Origin: Desulfotomaculaceae bacterium
Lineage (GTDB): Bacteria > Bacillota > Desulfotomaculia > Desulfotomaculales > Pelotomaculaceae
NCBI GenBank assembly: GCA_028702695.1
Contig: JAQVOH010000014.1
Coordinates: 1-39,882 of the forward strand
Direction of reading: 5' to 3'
DNA: 39,882 nucleotides
Under the pieces are notes generated by a model. That model ran no database searches, was not told the origin of the DNA, and was given only the letters and a program-made list of their open reading frames with translations. Below, piece after piece: positions 26,027 through 34,953 of the stretch. The position numbers and the translations under genes were made by a program. Positions within the stretch are counted from its first letter, which is position 1, and each line of letters begins with the position of its first letter.

Positions 26027-26867
26027 TAAGTTTCTTTCTTAAAACATCAAAAAAGCGCCTTCCCCTCAACCTGACTAGTCTGGCTTTCTGCGGGGACCGG
26101 CTTACTAAAACCTGGTCGTATTGGCACAAGCTGAGGCCATGCTGCCCGTCCACGGTCAGCATAACCTCCCCCTGGCTGGAAAGGCTGACTATTTTGATAA
26201 CGCTTTCCGGCGCTACTAGCAGGGGTCTGGCCCAGAGGGCGTGGGGACATATAGGTGTTAACAGCATCAGTTCCAAATCGGGTGTTGCCAATGGACCTCC
26301 CGCCGACAAGGAATAGGCTGTTGAGCCGGTGGGGCTGGCAATAATCATCCCATCTGTGGGATATGTATTGATATATTCATCATTGACATGGGCTTCCAGG
26401 TAAATGAGTCTGGCAAAGGCGCCTTTGGTAATCACAGCATCGTTTAAGCCTACCATGTGTTCCACAAGTTTGTCCTGCCGGTACACATGCGCCTGCAGCA
26501 TCATTCGTTCTTCGATGTAATATTCACCATCCAACAACTTTTCCAGGGCAGGGAGTGCCTCCGGTATATCTATCTCAGTGAGAAAGCCCAAATGGCCCAT
26601 GTTTATGCCAATAATGGGTGTTCCTGTTTCGGCAACCTTCCTCGCAGTTCCCAGCAGTGTTCCATCACCACCGAAAACAATCACGCATTCGGCCAGTTCG
26701 TACAGGCGGCTCTTGGGTACGCCAAATTCCGGCAACTCCAAATGGGCTGCGATACCCTCTTCGATAAGAACGCTACATCCCCTTCTGATAAGACAATCAG
26801 CAACCTGTCTTACCAGTTTGCGGACTCCCTTTTTATTTAAATTCACCACCAGCCCGAAGCTGTTCAA
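25998..26867 (-). CDS. nadK: NAD kinase
   Basis: Makes NADP from NAD with ATP or polyphosphate. The 289-aa protein carries [13 protein letters not shown] with the catalytic [18 protein letters not shown], the LNDAVI block and [18 protein letters not shown] 26867 has AGGAGG about 10 nt upstream. It sits between tlyA and mnmM, a common Clostridia order. Confidence 0.95.
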   Translation of the reverse strand: MNSFGLVVNLNKKGVRKLVRQVADCLIRRGCSVLIEEGIAAHLELPEFGVPKSRLYELAECVIVFGGDGTLLGTARKVAETGTPIIGINMGHLGFLTEIDIPEALPALEKLLDGEYYIEERMMLQAHVYRQDKLVEHMVGLNDAVITKGAFARLIYLEAHVNDEYINTYPTDGMIIASPTGSTAYSLSAGGPLATPDLELMLLTPICPHALWARPLLVAPESVIKIVSLSSQGEVMLTVDGQHGLSLCQYDQVLVSRSPQKARLVRLRGRRFFDVLRKKLNEEGDRNGA

Positions 26868-26935
26868 GTACTGGAAACCTCCTCCCTATATATATAAGCA
26901 TCGATTGCACCTACATTCGATGCATTACCAATTTT

Positions 26936-27739
26936 TCATGTAAGCTGTGCATGCGCCTGCTTTACTAGATCAGACAGGCAGGCGTGGTTCTCTTGCAGCC
27001 CGCTCTTATCGAAGAATACTAAAAACTCTATGTTGCCTTCAGGACCGGTGACCGGTGAATAATCTACTCCCCTAACTGACCAGCCCTGGTCTTTAATAAA
27101 GCCGGTGATATTTTGGAGCACCACCAGTTGCACTTCTGGGTCCCGGACTACTCCTTTTTTGCCGATTTTATCCCTGCCGGCTTCGAACTGTGGCTTCACC
27201 AGCGCCACACCGACAGCTGCAGGAGTGGTCAATTCACCTATTTTGGGCAAAACCTTGGTCAAAGAGATAAATGAAACGTCAATGGTTATAAAATCAGGTG
27301 TTACCGGCAGCTGTTCTTTATTTAAATAGCGAATGTTGGTTCGCTCCAAAACTACCACCCTGGGATCGTTGCGAAGCTGCCAGTCTAACTGGCCGTAGCC
27401 CACATCAACCGCGTATACCTGCCTGGCACCGTACTTTAAAGCGCAGTCCGTAAACCCCCCGGTAGAAGCGCCTACATCAAGGACCACGCGCCCGTTAAGG
27501 TCTATTGCAAATACTTTGACAGCCTTCTCTAGCTTTAGTCCACCCCGGCTCACGTACGGTATCGGATTGCCCCTCACTTCAAGCACCGCAGCAAGGGGAA
27601 CCGCTACCCCCGGTTTATCAACCCTTAAGCCGTCAACAAAAACCAGGCCGGCCATAATCGCCGCCCGGGCCTTTTCCCTACTGGGACTATATCCTTCTGC
27701 AGTTAACCTGACATCCAAACGCTGCTTATCTTTTTGCAA
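26936..27739 (-). CDS. tlyA: TlyA family rRNA (cytidine-2'-O)-methyltransferase
   Basis: A 267-aa protein with an N-terminal S4 RNA-binding domain (QRLDVRLTAEGYSPSREKAR) and a FtsJ-like methyltransferase domain. Motif I is VLDVGASTGGFTDCAL, followed by VYAVDVGYGQL and the catalytic-lysine region ALVKPQFE. Family members methylate 2'-OH groups of 16S/23S rRNA cytidines; the old 'hemolysin' name is misleading. TTG 27739 has AGGAGGGG upstream and begins 21 nt after dxs. Confidence 0.93.
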   Translation of the reverse strand: MQKDKQRLDVRLTAEGYSPSREKARAAIMAGLVFVDGLRVDKPGVAVPLAAVLEVRGNPIPYVSRGGLKLEKAVKVFAIDLNGRVVLDVGASTGGFTDCALKYGARQVYAVDVGYGQLDWQLRNDPRVVVLERTNIRYLNKEQLPVTPDFITIDVSFISLTKVLPKIGELTTPAAVGVALVKPQFEAGRDKIGKKGVVRDPEVQLVVLQNITGFIKDQGWSVRGVDYSPVTGPEGNIEFLVFFDKSGLQENHACLSDLVKQAHAQLT

Positions 27740-27759
27740 AGTTGTTACCCCTCCTGGGG

Positions 27760-29667
27760 TTAATTGGGTGCAATCTTCAGTTTCCTGGGATAATTTTTTC
27801 TGGCCAGCTTTTCTCCGATCACCCTCACCACCTGCTCAACAGTAAGGCCATAGCGGGCCAGAAGCAATTCCGTTGGTCCATGTTCAACAAAAGTATCGGG
27901 AATACCAAACTGGTAAGTCTTTATGCCTCCCAGCCCCCGTGCTGATAGCAGTTCTGTTACAGCGCTGCCGAAACCTCCCTGCAGAATATTTTCCTCCAGG
28001 GTAAACAGCTTTCCGCTCATTTCAGCATAGTATAGTATGCATTTTTCATCCAGTGGTTTTACAAACCTGGCATTGATTACAGCAACATGAATGCCCCTGG
28101 CTGCTAAAATACCGGCGGCTTCCTCAGCTACGCGGACCATACTTCCTATAGCCAGCAGGGTAGCGTCTGTGCCCTCCTTGATTACCTCGGCCTTCCCGAT
28201 GGGAAGGATTTTTTGCGCTTTATCCATCAGACAGCCTGTTCCACTGCCTCTCGGGTAACGTATAGCTAAAGGACCTGCATGATCTACGGCTGTTGCCACC
28301 ATATGCTGGAGTTCGTTCTCGTCCTTGGGAGCCATAATCACTATGTTTGGTATGGGCCTTAAGAAAGACAGGTCAAAAACACCCTGGTGGGTAGCTCCGT
28401 CACTACCAACTATGCCGGCCCGGTCAATAGCAAAGGTCACCGGCAGGTTCTGCAGGCACACATCGTGAAGAACCTGATCATAGGCCCGCTGCAGGAAAGT
28501 TGAGTATAGGGCCACTACCGGGTGATAACCACCTGCGGCTAAACCGGCTGCCATCGTTACAGCATGCTGCTCCGCTATGCCAACATCAAAAAAACGTTCA
28601 GGAAAGGCCCGGGCAAATTTAGTAAGCCCGGTGCCACTCGGCATAGCTGCAGTAATAGCCAGTATTTTTTCATCCTGGTGCGCCAGCTTCATCAGGGTGT
28701 TGCCAAAGATTTCAGTGTAGGAGGGAGTATCGCTTTTCTTCAGCACTTCCCCAGTGGCCACATAAAATGCTCCAACCCCGTGAAATTTATCGGGATTCTT
28801 TTCTGCAGGCCGGTAGCCCTTTCCTTTTTTGGTGAGTACATGTACCAGAACCGGCCCCTTTTTGGACTTAGCCTGCTGCAGTATTGTGGTCATAGCTTTG
28901 AGGTCATGTCCATCAACCGGTCCCAGATAGATGAAACCAAGTTCTTCAAAGAGCATACCCGGAACCACAAGATATTTTAAGCTGTCTTTCAAGCGTTCAC
29001 CCAGACGCAGGAGAGCCGACCCGATAGGTATTTTACGCAAAAGCTGTTCTAGGTCTTCCTTGCCCCTGGTATACATCGGGTCAGTCCGGAGCCTGGCCAG
29101 GTAGCCGGACATCGCGCCGACATTATGATCTATGGACATTTCGTTATCATTTAGGATTACGATCATGTTCTTTTTTAGGTGCCCCGCATAGTTTAAGGCT
29201 TCAAAGGACATCCCTCCGGTCATCGCCCCGTCCCCGATAACCGCCACCACCGCGTTTTTTTCGCCCTTCAAATCCCTGGCCGTGGCTAAACCAAGGGCGG
29301 CTGAGATAGAAGTACTACTGTGCCCGGTGCCAAACGCATCGTGAGCGCTTTCAGCTGGCTTGGGAAAGCCGCTGATACCTCCAAATTGCCTTAGCGTTCT
29401 AAAATCGTCTCTTCTGCCGGTAATTATTTTATGTACATAGCTCTGGTGTCCTACATCCCAAACAATCCGGTCAACCGGTGAGTTGAAAACCTTGTGGATG
29501 GCCAGCGTCAGTTCTACCACACCCAGATTGGGGGCCAGGTGACCACCGTTAATGGAAACTACCTTTATTATTTCCCTTCTGATTTCCCCAGCAAGCTCCT
29601 GAAGTTGGCTGTAAGTCATAGTGCGAATGTCCCGCACTGAATTTAACTGCTTTAAGAAGCTGCTCAT
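27760..29667 (-). CDS. dxs: 1-deoxy-D-xylulose-5-phosphate synthase
   Basis: The first step of the MEP isoprenoid pathway: pyruvate plus glyceraldehyde-3-phosphate to DXP. The 635-aa transketolase-like enzyme shows [28 protein letters not shown], the TPP motif [17 protein letters not shown] with NDN, the catalytic Glu in [13 protein letters not shown] and [15 protein letters not shown]. It is downstream of ispA, OLE RNA and oapA, so early and late isoprenoid steps share one cluster. Confidence 0.97.
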   Translation of the reverse strand: MSSFLKQLNSVRDIRTMTYSQLQELAGEIRREIIKVVSINGGHLAPNLGVVELTLAIHKVFNSPVDRIVWDVGHQSYVHKIITGRRDDFRTLRQFGGISGFPKPAESAHDAFGTGHSSTSISAALGLATARDLKGEKNAVVAVIGDGAMTGGMSFEALNYAGHLKKNMIVILNDNEMSIDHNVGAMSGYLARLRTDPMYTRGKEDLEQLLRKIPIGSALLRLGERLKDSLKYLVVPGMLFEELGFIYLGPVDGHDLKAMTTILQQAKSKKGPVLVHVLTKKGKGYRPAEKNPDKFHGVGAFYVATGEVLKKSDTPSYTEIFGNTLMKLAHQDEKILAITAAMPSGTGLTKFARAFPERFFDVGIAEQHAVTMAAGLAAGGYHPVVALYSTFLQRAYDQVLHDVCLQNLPVTFAIDRAGIVGSDGATHQGVFDLSFLRPIPNIVIMAPKDENELQHMVATAVDHAGPLAIRYPRGSGTGCLMDKAQKILPIGKAEVIKEGTDATLLAIGSMVRVAEEAAGILAARGIHVAVINARFVKPLDEKCILYYAEMSGKLFTLEENILQGGFGSAVTELLSARGLGGIKTYQFGIPDTFVEHGPTELLLARYGLTVEQVVRVIGEKLARKNYPRKLKIAPN

Positions 29668-29673
29668 GGCGAG

Positions 29674-30270
29674 CTATCCACCCTTCTTGTTTCTCGGGAC
29701 GTTACGCTTCTGAAATGGACTACGGCAGGTAATATCTTCTATGCCGGCCAGAAGCTTTCCTGCCACAAAGATTACATCGTCAGGGTGGCTCAGCGCTATT
29801 TTTTTACCAATGGCTTTGCCCGAGATAATTACCGATGCAATAAAAGCGGTAATCAGCACGTTCAGCCAGAACTGGCTTATCACAGACCCCAGATTCATAA
29901 TTTGTATAACGATAGAAATACCCAGGGCGCCACCAACAGTCGTGGTGATATCCCCTACAACATCATTGGCAATATTTGCCACTTTGTCGGCATTACGGAC
30001 TAGATTAAGACCTTGTGGCGCCCCTCTGACCTTTTTTGAGCATTTGGCGTTAAAAGGTGTGTGCGAGGCAGCTGTGACGGATGTCCCTAAAACATCTGCC
30101 AGCACATTAATAATGATAATTACGATCAGGAATACTGTGGATAAAATAATGCTGTTCACTCTGGAGGTGATCGTTTCAGAAAGAAACGTAAAAATTACGG
30201 CTAAAAAAAACGAGCCGATGCCCACAAAAAAGATATATCTACCTGTAACAGTAGATTTATTATTGCCCAA
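29674..30270 (-). CDS. oapA: OLE-associated membrane protein OapA
   Basis: A 198-aa multi-pass membrane protein with hydrophobic segments at about residues 13-30, 38-57, 113-130 and 135-155. Conserved-looking loop sequence is TAASHTPFNAKCSKKVRGA and VRNADKVANIANDVVGD. It lies between the OLE RNA and dxs, exactly where OapA, the protein that binds OLE RNA and brings it to the membrane, is found in OLE-bearing Firmicutes. The family is linked to tolerance of Mg2+, alcohol and cold stress. TTG 30270 has GAGGTGA upstream. The sequence likeness to the DUF21/CNNM group is my impression, not a search result. Confidence 0.85.
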   Translation of the reverse strand: MGNNKSTVTGRYIFFVGIGSFFLAVIFTFLSETITSRVNSIILSTVFLIVIIIINVLADVLGTSVTAASHTPFNAKCSKKVRGAPQGLNLVRNADKVANIANDVVGDITTTVGGALGISIVIQIMNLGSVISQFWLNVLITAFIASVIISGKAIGKKIALSHPDDVIFVAGKLLAGIEDITCRSPFQKRNVPRNKKGG

Positions 30271-30339
30271 AAATAAATCACCTCATGTGATGGTTGGAAC
30301 GTCTTTGTGCAGGGTATATTATTGCTAAGTTATATATTG

Positions 30340-30940
30340 TGACAAGTGACAGCAGACCGGGTAAATATTGTGGCTTAGGTCTAGTAGGTTTTCCCAGACA
30401 AGCTACCGGCTGTCGCCATACCGGCGGTTTCCCTTTAAAGCCGTCTCCGGCCATATGCGGCCGGGACTAGATTACCACTTAGTCCACACTGCAATCCCCG
30501 GCCTGCCCTGGTAAACCCGGACAGCCTAGGAGTTTTCCTCGACGGAGTACACCTTTTTTAGTCTCTATTGCAGTAAGGGTTTCAATCTACAGCCTGGCTG
30601 TACACGGGCCCGTGTTCAGGTTGGCTTGCAAACAGAAATCCACCGTTACCACTCAAGGCAGGCTACACTGCACGCAGCGTTAACCACATGCAGGTTTAAC
30701 CCCAAGCCATAGTTGACCATCCAAAATTGGTATGGGTACCCACGCACTTGGGTCTCCACGGGGGCGGGGTCGGTTCCCACATGCCATTGCAGGCCGCCCC
30801 ACCCCCTTAACTCCCAGTACCAGCCCCCGACTGGGCGTCGATAGCCAGCACCAGGAACTTCATCGTTGTGCCCTTGACGGATTTTTAGGCCCGCCTTCAA
30901 AAAGGTTCGTCCGACTAGGATACTGTGTCACTTATCTTCA
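30340..30940 (-). ncRNA. ole: OLE RNA (ornate large extremophilic RNA)
   Basis: About 600 nt of unusually GC-rich, protein-free sequence between ispA and oapA/dxs, the canonical OLE locus and size. The two ends pair: AAGTGACA on the minus strand at 30933-30926 is perfectly complementary to TGTCACTT at 30351-30344, closing a 590-nt structure. Internal hairpins include ccggcc/ggccgg (30447-30464) and the self-complementary acacgggcccgtgt (30602-30615). A sigma-A promoter sits about 20 nt before the 5' end. OLE RNA forms a membrane ribonucleoprotein with OapA and other proteins, and its loss impairs growth in short-chain alcohols, cold or altered Mg2+. An 84-codon frame inside it (30646-30900) has no family likeness. 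Assignment rests on locus, length and end-pairing; a covariance-model search was not possible. Confidence 0.9.
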
Positions 30941-30960
30941 AAAGCTTTTACTAATATATT

Positions 30961-30990
30961 ATTATAACATAATCAGTTTCTAGTTTACAA
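30961..30990 (-). promoter_or_regulatory. Sigma-A promoter of OLE RNA
   Basis: On the minus strand TTGTAA (30990-30985), 18 nt spacer, TATAAT (30966-30961). Transcription would start near 30954, about 20 nt before the closing helix of OLE. It lies between the ispA stop and OLE, so OLE-oapA can be made apart from ispA read-through. Confidence 0.7.
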
Positions 30991-31082
30991 ACTCAGCATG
31001 CGCTTTGATTTGCCCCTGTAGGCCGATATTGCTGGCCCTGGAAAAACTGATTCTGCAACAAGCTCTCGGGCTTCATTAGAAT

Positions 31083-31973
31083 CTAGAAATCACGCTCAAT
31101 CACAAAATAAACCATTGACCTCAAAAAATCAGCTTCGGCGCCAAACGGCTGCAGCGCCGCCAGCGCCCGTTCAGCTGCCTGGCGGGCTTTGGCACGCGAC
31201 TCATCCAGGCCAAAGAGGGCCGGGTAGGTCGCTTTTTTATTTTTGGTATCGCTACCCACCGGTTTGCCGATTTTCTGTTCATCTCCCTCGAGATCAAGGA
31301 TATCATCCTTGATCTGAAAAGCCAGACCAAGACTTTCGGCGTATCCGGTTAAAGCTGCCAGTTGCTCATCCCGTGCCCCGGCCAGAATTGCCCCCGCCCT
31401 TACCGACATCTTGTAAAGAGCCCCGGTTTTATGGCGGTGAATGTATTCAAGGGTGTCTTCATCTGATGCAACACCTTCAGAAACTGTATCGACCACCTGC
31501 CCCCCGATTAGCCCGAAAGTACCGGCTCCAACCGCTGCTTCACGGATTACCCGCAGGACGTTCTTAGGCGTCCCTTTGCTTTCCGCCAGGATCTGAAAGG
31601 CCAGGGTCAGGAGGGCGTCCCCGGCCAAAACTGCAGCTGCTTCCCCATAGACCTTGTGGCTGGTCAATTTACCACGGCGGTAGTCGTCATTATCCATAGC
31701 GGGGAGGTCATCGTGCACCAAGGAGTAGGTATGAATCAGTTCAAAAGCACAGGCGGCAGGCAAAACATCGGCAGCCTTACCCCCTACAGCTTCAGCTCCG
31801 GCCATAACCAGGACAGGCCTCAATCGCTTCCCCCCGACCAAGACACTATACCGCATAGCCTGGTGGATCAGAGGTGGGTAAGCATTGGCTCCGGGCAGCA
31901 AGATTTCAAGGGACTCCTCCACCAAAGCGGCCCTCTTTCTTAATTCCTTAAGAAAATCAATAATTTTGGCCAC
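31083..31973 (-). CDS. ispA: Farnesyl/geranyl diphosphate synthase
   Basis: A trans-prenyltransferase making C10-C15 (possibly C20) diphosphates. The 296-aa protein has the first Asp-rich motif HDDLPAMDNDDYRRG (DDxxxxD insertion form typical of bacterial short-chain enzymes) and the second KDDILDLEGD. VGGKRLRPVLV carries substrate-binding residues. GTG 31973 overlaps xseB by 17 nt. Final product length cannot be fixed by eye. Confidence 0.94.
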   Translation of the reverse strand: MAKIIDFLKELRKRAALVEESLEILLPGANAYPPLIHQAMRYSVLVGGKRLRPVLVMAGAEAVGGKAADVLPAACAFELIHTYSLVHDDLPAMDNDDYRRGKLTSHKVYGEAAAVLAGDALLTLAFQILAESKGTPKNVLRVIREAAVGAGTFGLIGGQVVDTVSEGVASDEDTLEYIHRHKTGALYKMSVRAGAILAGARDEQLAALTGYAESLGLAFQIKDDILDLEGDEQKIGKPVGSDTKNKKATYPALFGLDESRAKARQAAERALAALQPFGAEADFLRSMVYFVIERDF

Positions 31974-32220
31974 CTCCCGGGGAATTCAAAGAATCTACCT
32001 GCTTTTGGGTAATACCGCCTTTTTCATCCATAGTCAGAATGGTAATGCGCTGCTCAGCCGCATCCAGGCGCGCCTCACATATTCTGGTAAGGCTGATGCC
32101 TTCTTCAAACAATTCCAGCGATTTTTCCAGTGGCAGGCGCCCGTCCTCCAATTCCTTAACCACTTCTTCCAAACGTGTCAGCGCCTGCTCGAATTTCATT
32201 TCTTTTTCCTCGGAAGACAT
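31957..32220 (-). CDS. xseB: Exodeoxyribonuclease VII small subunit
   Basis: An 87-aa XseB: KFEQALTRLEEVVKELEDG and LPLEKSLELFEEGISLTRICEARLDAAEQRI form the family's helical hairpin that binds the XseA coiled coil. ATG 32220 has GGAG 7 nt upstream. It follows xseA by 35 nt and overlaps ispA. Confidence 0.95.
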   Translation of the reverse strand: MSSEEKEMKFEQALTRLEEVVKELEDGRLPLEKSLELFEEGISLTRICEARLDAAEQRITILTMDEKGGITQKQVDSLNSPGGGQNY

Positions 32221-32255
32221 AATATCACTCCAATCCCATAAGACTAAGTTGTTAT

Positions 32256-33461
32256 TTAAAGAATGTACTTGTTTTTTACAACAATTTCAAGTTTGCCCTG
32301 GTGCAGCAGTAAGGACAGTCGTTCACCTATTTCTACCGCACTGGCGTCGCTGATAACCCGCTTCTCATCCAGGGTCGTGCAAATAGAGTAACCCCTGGAC
32401 AGGGTGGCCAGTGGGCTTAACGTGTTCAACCGGCCTGCCAGCACCGCGAACTGACTGCCCGCTCGCTCAAGCGTACCAGTAATTGACTGGCGCAGACGGT
32501 GCTCTAACTGGTCTAGCGACTGCTGCCCCACACCGCAGATAACATCCAGGGGACGGTTGAAAACACGATTAAGCAGGCAGGACTCAAGGCGACGCTTGTA
32601 AGTTGCTAGCTTTTCATCGAGCCCACGCGTCAGCCTGGTCTTTAGGGTAAGGATGTAGCGGGCCATATCCCTTCTGTCCGGCACTGCTATTTCAGCCGCT
32701 GCAGAAGGCGTGGCAGCTCTGACATCAGCCACAAAATCAGCAATGGTGGTATCTGTTTCGTGTCCTACCGCGGATATGACAGGAATCTTGGAGTGGAAAA
32801 TGCTGCGGGCTACAATCTCGGTGTTGAAAGCCCACAACTCCTCCAGAGATCCACCGCCCCGGCCGGTTATAATCAGGTCTACACCGGCAACCTGATTCAG
32901 GAGGGCAATACCTTGGGCCACAGCCTGAGGCGCTGCTTCACCCTGGACCGGAACCGGGACCAACAGAATTTCGCGGCCCGGCCAACGGCGGCCGATAATT
33001 TGGAGCATATCCCTGATGGCCGCTCCGGTGGGCGAGGTAACGATGCCGATGCGGCTCGGCAGCAGGGGCAGTGGTTGCTTATGCCGCCGGTCAAAAAGTC
33101 CCTCCTGCTCCAGCCTTTTTTTTAGCTGCTCAAACGCCAGAAAAAGAGCTCCCGTGCCGTCCGGCTCAAGTCCTTCAGCATAAAGCTGGTAGTTACCGTC
33201 CCGTTCAAACACTGAAACGTAACCCCTCACTGTTACCGCCATGCCGTTTTTCGGTTGAAAGGGGAGCAGCCTGCTTTTGGAACGGAACATTACAACCTTC
33301 ACGCAACTGAGATCGTCCTTTAGCGTAAAATACAAATGACCTGAGGAATGTGCTTTAAAGTTCGATATCTCACCCTTGACCCATACATTAACCAGTAGTT
33401 GATCCTTTTCTATGAGTGTTTTTATATGTCTGGTCAACTCGTGAACCGTTATAATCCTCAT
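32256..33461 (-). CDS. xseA: Exodeoxyribonuclease VII large subunit
   Basis: The 401-aa catalytic subunit of ExoVII, which degrades single-stranded DNA to oligonucleotides. It has an N-terminal OB fold (VWVKGEISNFKAHSSGHLYFTLKD), the catalytic domain (SRIGIVTSPTGAAIRDML; TGRGGGSLEELWAFN; AVGHETDTTIADFVADVRA) and a C-terminal coiled-coil region. ATG 33461 has GGGAG about 10 nt upstream. The gene is separated from nusB by a structured RNA instead of the folD often found here. Confidence 0.95.
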   Translation of the reverse strand: MRIITVHELTRHIKTLIEKDQLLVNVWVKGEISNFKAHSSGHLYFTLKDDLSCVKVVMFRSKSRLLPFQPKNGMAVTVRGYVSVFERDGNYQLYAEGLEPDGTGALFLAFEQLKKRLEQEGLFDRRHKQPLPLLPSRIGIVTSPTGAAIRDMLQIIGRRWPGREILLVPVPVQGEAAPQAVAQGIALLNQVAGVDLIITGRGGGSLEELWAFNTEIVARSIFHSKIPVISAVGHETDTTIADFVADVRAATPSAAAEIAVPDRRDMARYILTLKTRLTRGLDEKLATYKRRLESCLLNRVFNRPLDVICGVGQQSLDQLEHRLRQSITGTLERAGSQFAVLAGRLNTLSPLATLSRGYSICTTLDEKRVISDASAVEIGERLSLLLHQGKLEIVVKNKYIL

Positions 33462-33485
33462 TTTAATTTATCTCCCTATCAAGAA

Positions 33486-33648
33486 AAGACTAAATACAAT
33501 AGCACCCCCGGCTACAAGGGTGCTGTCTTCGTCTTAGAGTGTGAACTAATTCGCCTGCACAGATACCCCTATCTTGACACGCCAAGTCAAAGTCCCGGCT
33601 AGTAGGTGTGTTGCACTGCTCAGGTTGCCAATGAAGCGCCGGGGTGTC
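33486..33648 (-). ncRNA. HEARO-like (IscB omega-type) structured RNA, stand-alone
   Basis: A 160-nt protein-free interval between nusB and xseA with dense pairing. Minus-strand CCCGGC (33643-33638) pairs at long range with GCCGGG (33599-33594). Hairpins are TTGAC/GTCAA (33590-33574) and GATA-GGGG-TATC (33573-33562). A 3' domain has CTAAGACGAAGACAGC, a 7-bp stem (33501-33507 with 33518-33524) and ATTGTATTTAG closing CTAA with TTAG. The 5' motifs GGCGCTT...GGCAACC and the 3' CTAAG-CGAAGACAGC...GCTATTGTATTTAG are what I recall of HEARO/IscB omega RNAs. It begins directly after GTGA (33652-33649), the reported HEARO insertion context. No IscB/HNH gene is within the window. Identification is from memory of the family. 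Confidence 0.68.
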
Positions 33649-34068
33649 TCACGCTTCCGGCCTGTAATCCTCCGGGTTCGCGAGCACCTTGCCGAGAATA
33701 CCATTAATAAAGCGCGCAGACTCTTCCCCACCGTACATTTTGCCCAGTTCTACCGCCTCATTAACAGAGACGTTGTTAGGTATATCACTGCAGAAAAATA
33801 TTTCGTAAAAAGCCAGCCTGATGATGTTTCTGTCCACGCTGGCCATTCTTTCTATGTTCCAATCCTGGCTAATACCAGAAATATTTTTGTCAATAAAGGC
33901 TAAATTTAAGAGTGTTCCAAATACAATCTTTTCGACAAATTCTACATTTTTGTTTACAGGTCCAAAGCTTTCATCCATATTTTTCATGGCTTCCTTTGGA
34001 TCGGTGCCGCCCATATCTATCTGAAACAGGATTTGCAGCGCCCTTTCCCTGGCCTTTCTCCTGCCCAT
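33649..34068 (-). CDS. nusB: Transcription antitermination factor NusB
   Basis: A 139-aa all-helical RNA-binding protein that binds boxA with S10 and supports rRNA antitermination. Family blocks are RRKARERALQILFQID, NVSVNEAVELGKMYGGEESARFINGILGKV near the end and VDRNIIRLAFYEI in the middle. Its stop TGA is part of the GTGA that abuts the HEARO-like RNA, so the extreme C-terminus may have been shaped by that insertion. Confidence 0.95.
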   Translation of the reverse strand: MGRRKARERALQILFQIDMGGTDPKEAMKNMDESFGPVNKNVEFVEKIVFGTLLNLAFIDKNISGISQDWNIERMASVDRNIIRLAFYEIFFCSDIPNNVSVNEAVELGKMYGGEESARFINGILGKVLANPEDYRPEA

Positions 34069-34127
34069 GCTGGTAAGTAGCCCCCTTGTCTTCTAACCGC
34101 CGTATGTAAACAGCATAATTAACTTAA

Positions 34128-34340
34128 TTATCGTTCCCGAAAAATACTAGAAAAAAACTCCCTAAAATCTACCTTCTCATCCAGCCGCTTGCCAATATAA
34201 TAACCGAGAACTACACAAATCGCTACAAAAAGGGCCTTAAAAAAACCAAATTTAATAGCAATCAACCCGTAAATCAGACCCAGAATAATGCCAACTGCTT
34301 TCCCCAGATGCTTTCTTAGAATTTCCTGCAATATTTCCAT
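34128..34340 (-). CDS. DUF2273 small membrane protein
   Basis: A 70-aa protein with two hydrophobic helices (residues 15-30 and 33-48) and a charged C-terminus, matching DUF2273. It accompanies amaP and asp23 in many Firmicutes. Its role is unknown; membership in the Asp23-AmaP envelope complex is inferred from context. It lies 29 nt after amaP. Confidence 0.88.
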   Translation of the reverse strand: MEILQEILRKHLGKAVGIILGLIYGLIAIKFGFFKALFVAICVVLGYYIGKRLDEKVDFREFFSSIFRER

Positions 34341-34369
34341 ATGTCGCTCCTTTCCGGGGATGGAATGTG

Positions 34370-34903
34370 TTATTCAACCCTTGCCTTATGAACGGAAATA
34401 TTCTCAACCATGATTTTTATTGTATTGACGGTAATTCCTGTTACTTCTAATACTCTGGACTTGACCCGGTTTTGAATTTCTTCAGAAAGCTGAGGGAGGT
34501 TGACATCAGGGGTTACCGCCACCCGGATTTTAATGCCTATGCCTTGCTGAACTGGTATGATGTTGGGTTTAACTTCTCTAACCCCGTTAAACTGTGAGAC
34601 TATTTTCCCTACCAGGCTTTCTATCGCCTGCAGCGAGACATTGACTTGTCCCAGCGCACTCTCTGTCAGGACCACATGCCTGCCTCTTGGCTTACTGCTC
34701 AGGCTCACCCAGAGCAGTCGCAAGCCAACCAGTAGGGCTATGGCTGTGGCGGACCAGAAAACCTCCGGTTGCCCAGGATAAAATACTGCCTTCAATAAAA
34801 ACAATGGCGCCGTCCAACCCAACATTACCGCTGCACATAATACAAAGATAACGGTAATAAAGAATGCGTATACCCCCAGCAAGAAGCGGTCGAAAGGACC
34901 CAA
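34370..34903 (-). CDS. amaP: Alkaline-shock membrane anchor protein AmaP
   Basis: A 177-aa protein with two N-terminal membrane helices (about residues 8-30 and 45-63), followed by a cytoplasmic Asp23-like domain (IRVAVTPDVNLPQLSEEIQNRVKSR, TGITVNTIKIMVENI). AmaP anchors Asp23 to the membrane in Staphylococcus. TTG 34903 has GGGAGGTG about 9 nt upstream. It is 50 nt after the asp23 gene. Confidence 0.88.
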   Translation of the reverse strand: MGPFDRFLLGVYAFFITVIFVLCAAVMLGWTAPLFLLKAVFYPGQPEVFWSATAIALLVGLRLLWVSLSSKPRGRHVVLTESALGQVNVSLQAIESLVGKIVSQFNGVREVKPNIIPVQQGIGIKIRVAVTPDVNLPQLSEEIQNRVKSRVLEVTGITVNTIKIMVENISVHKARVE

Positions 34904-34953
34904 ACCAGTACACCTCCCTAAAAGCTAACCCCCTGTCAAGGGGGTCGGTTAAT

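Noticed and set aside
30646-30900. 84-codon minus-strand open frame in the ispA-oapA gap
   Set aside because: No family likeness, Trp/Gly-rich as expected for translated GC-rich structured RNA, and it lies entirely inside the OLE RNA.
33462-33648. c-di-GMP, THF or T-box riboswitch upstream of xseA
   Set aside because: None of the conserved cores of those riboswitches was found; the 5' and 3' motifs and the GTGA junction fit HEARO better.
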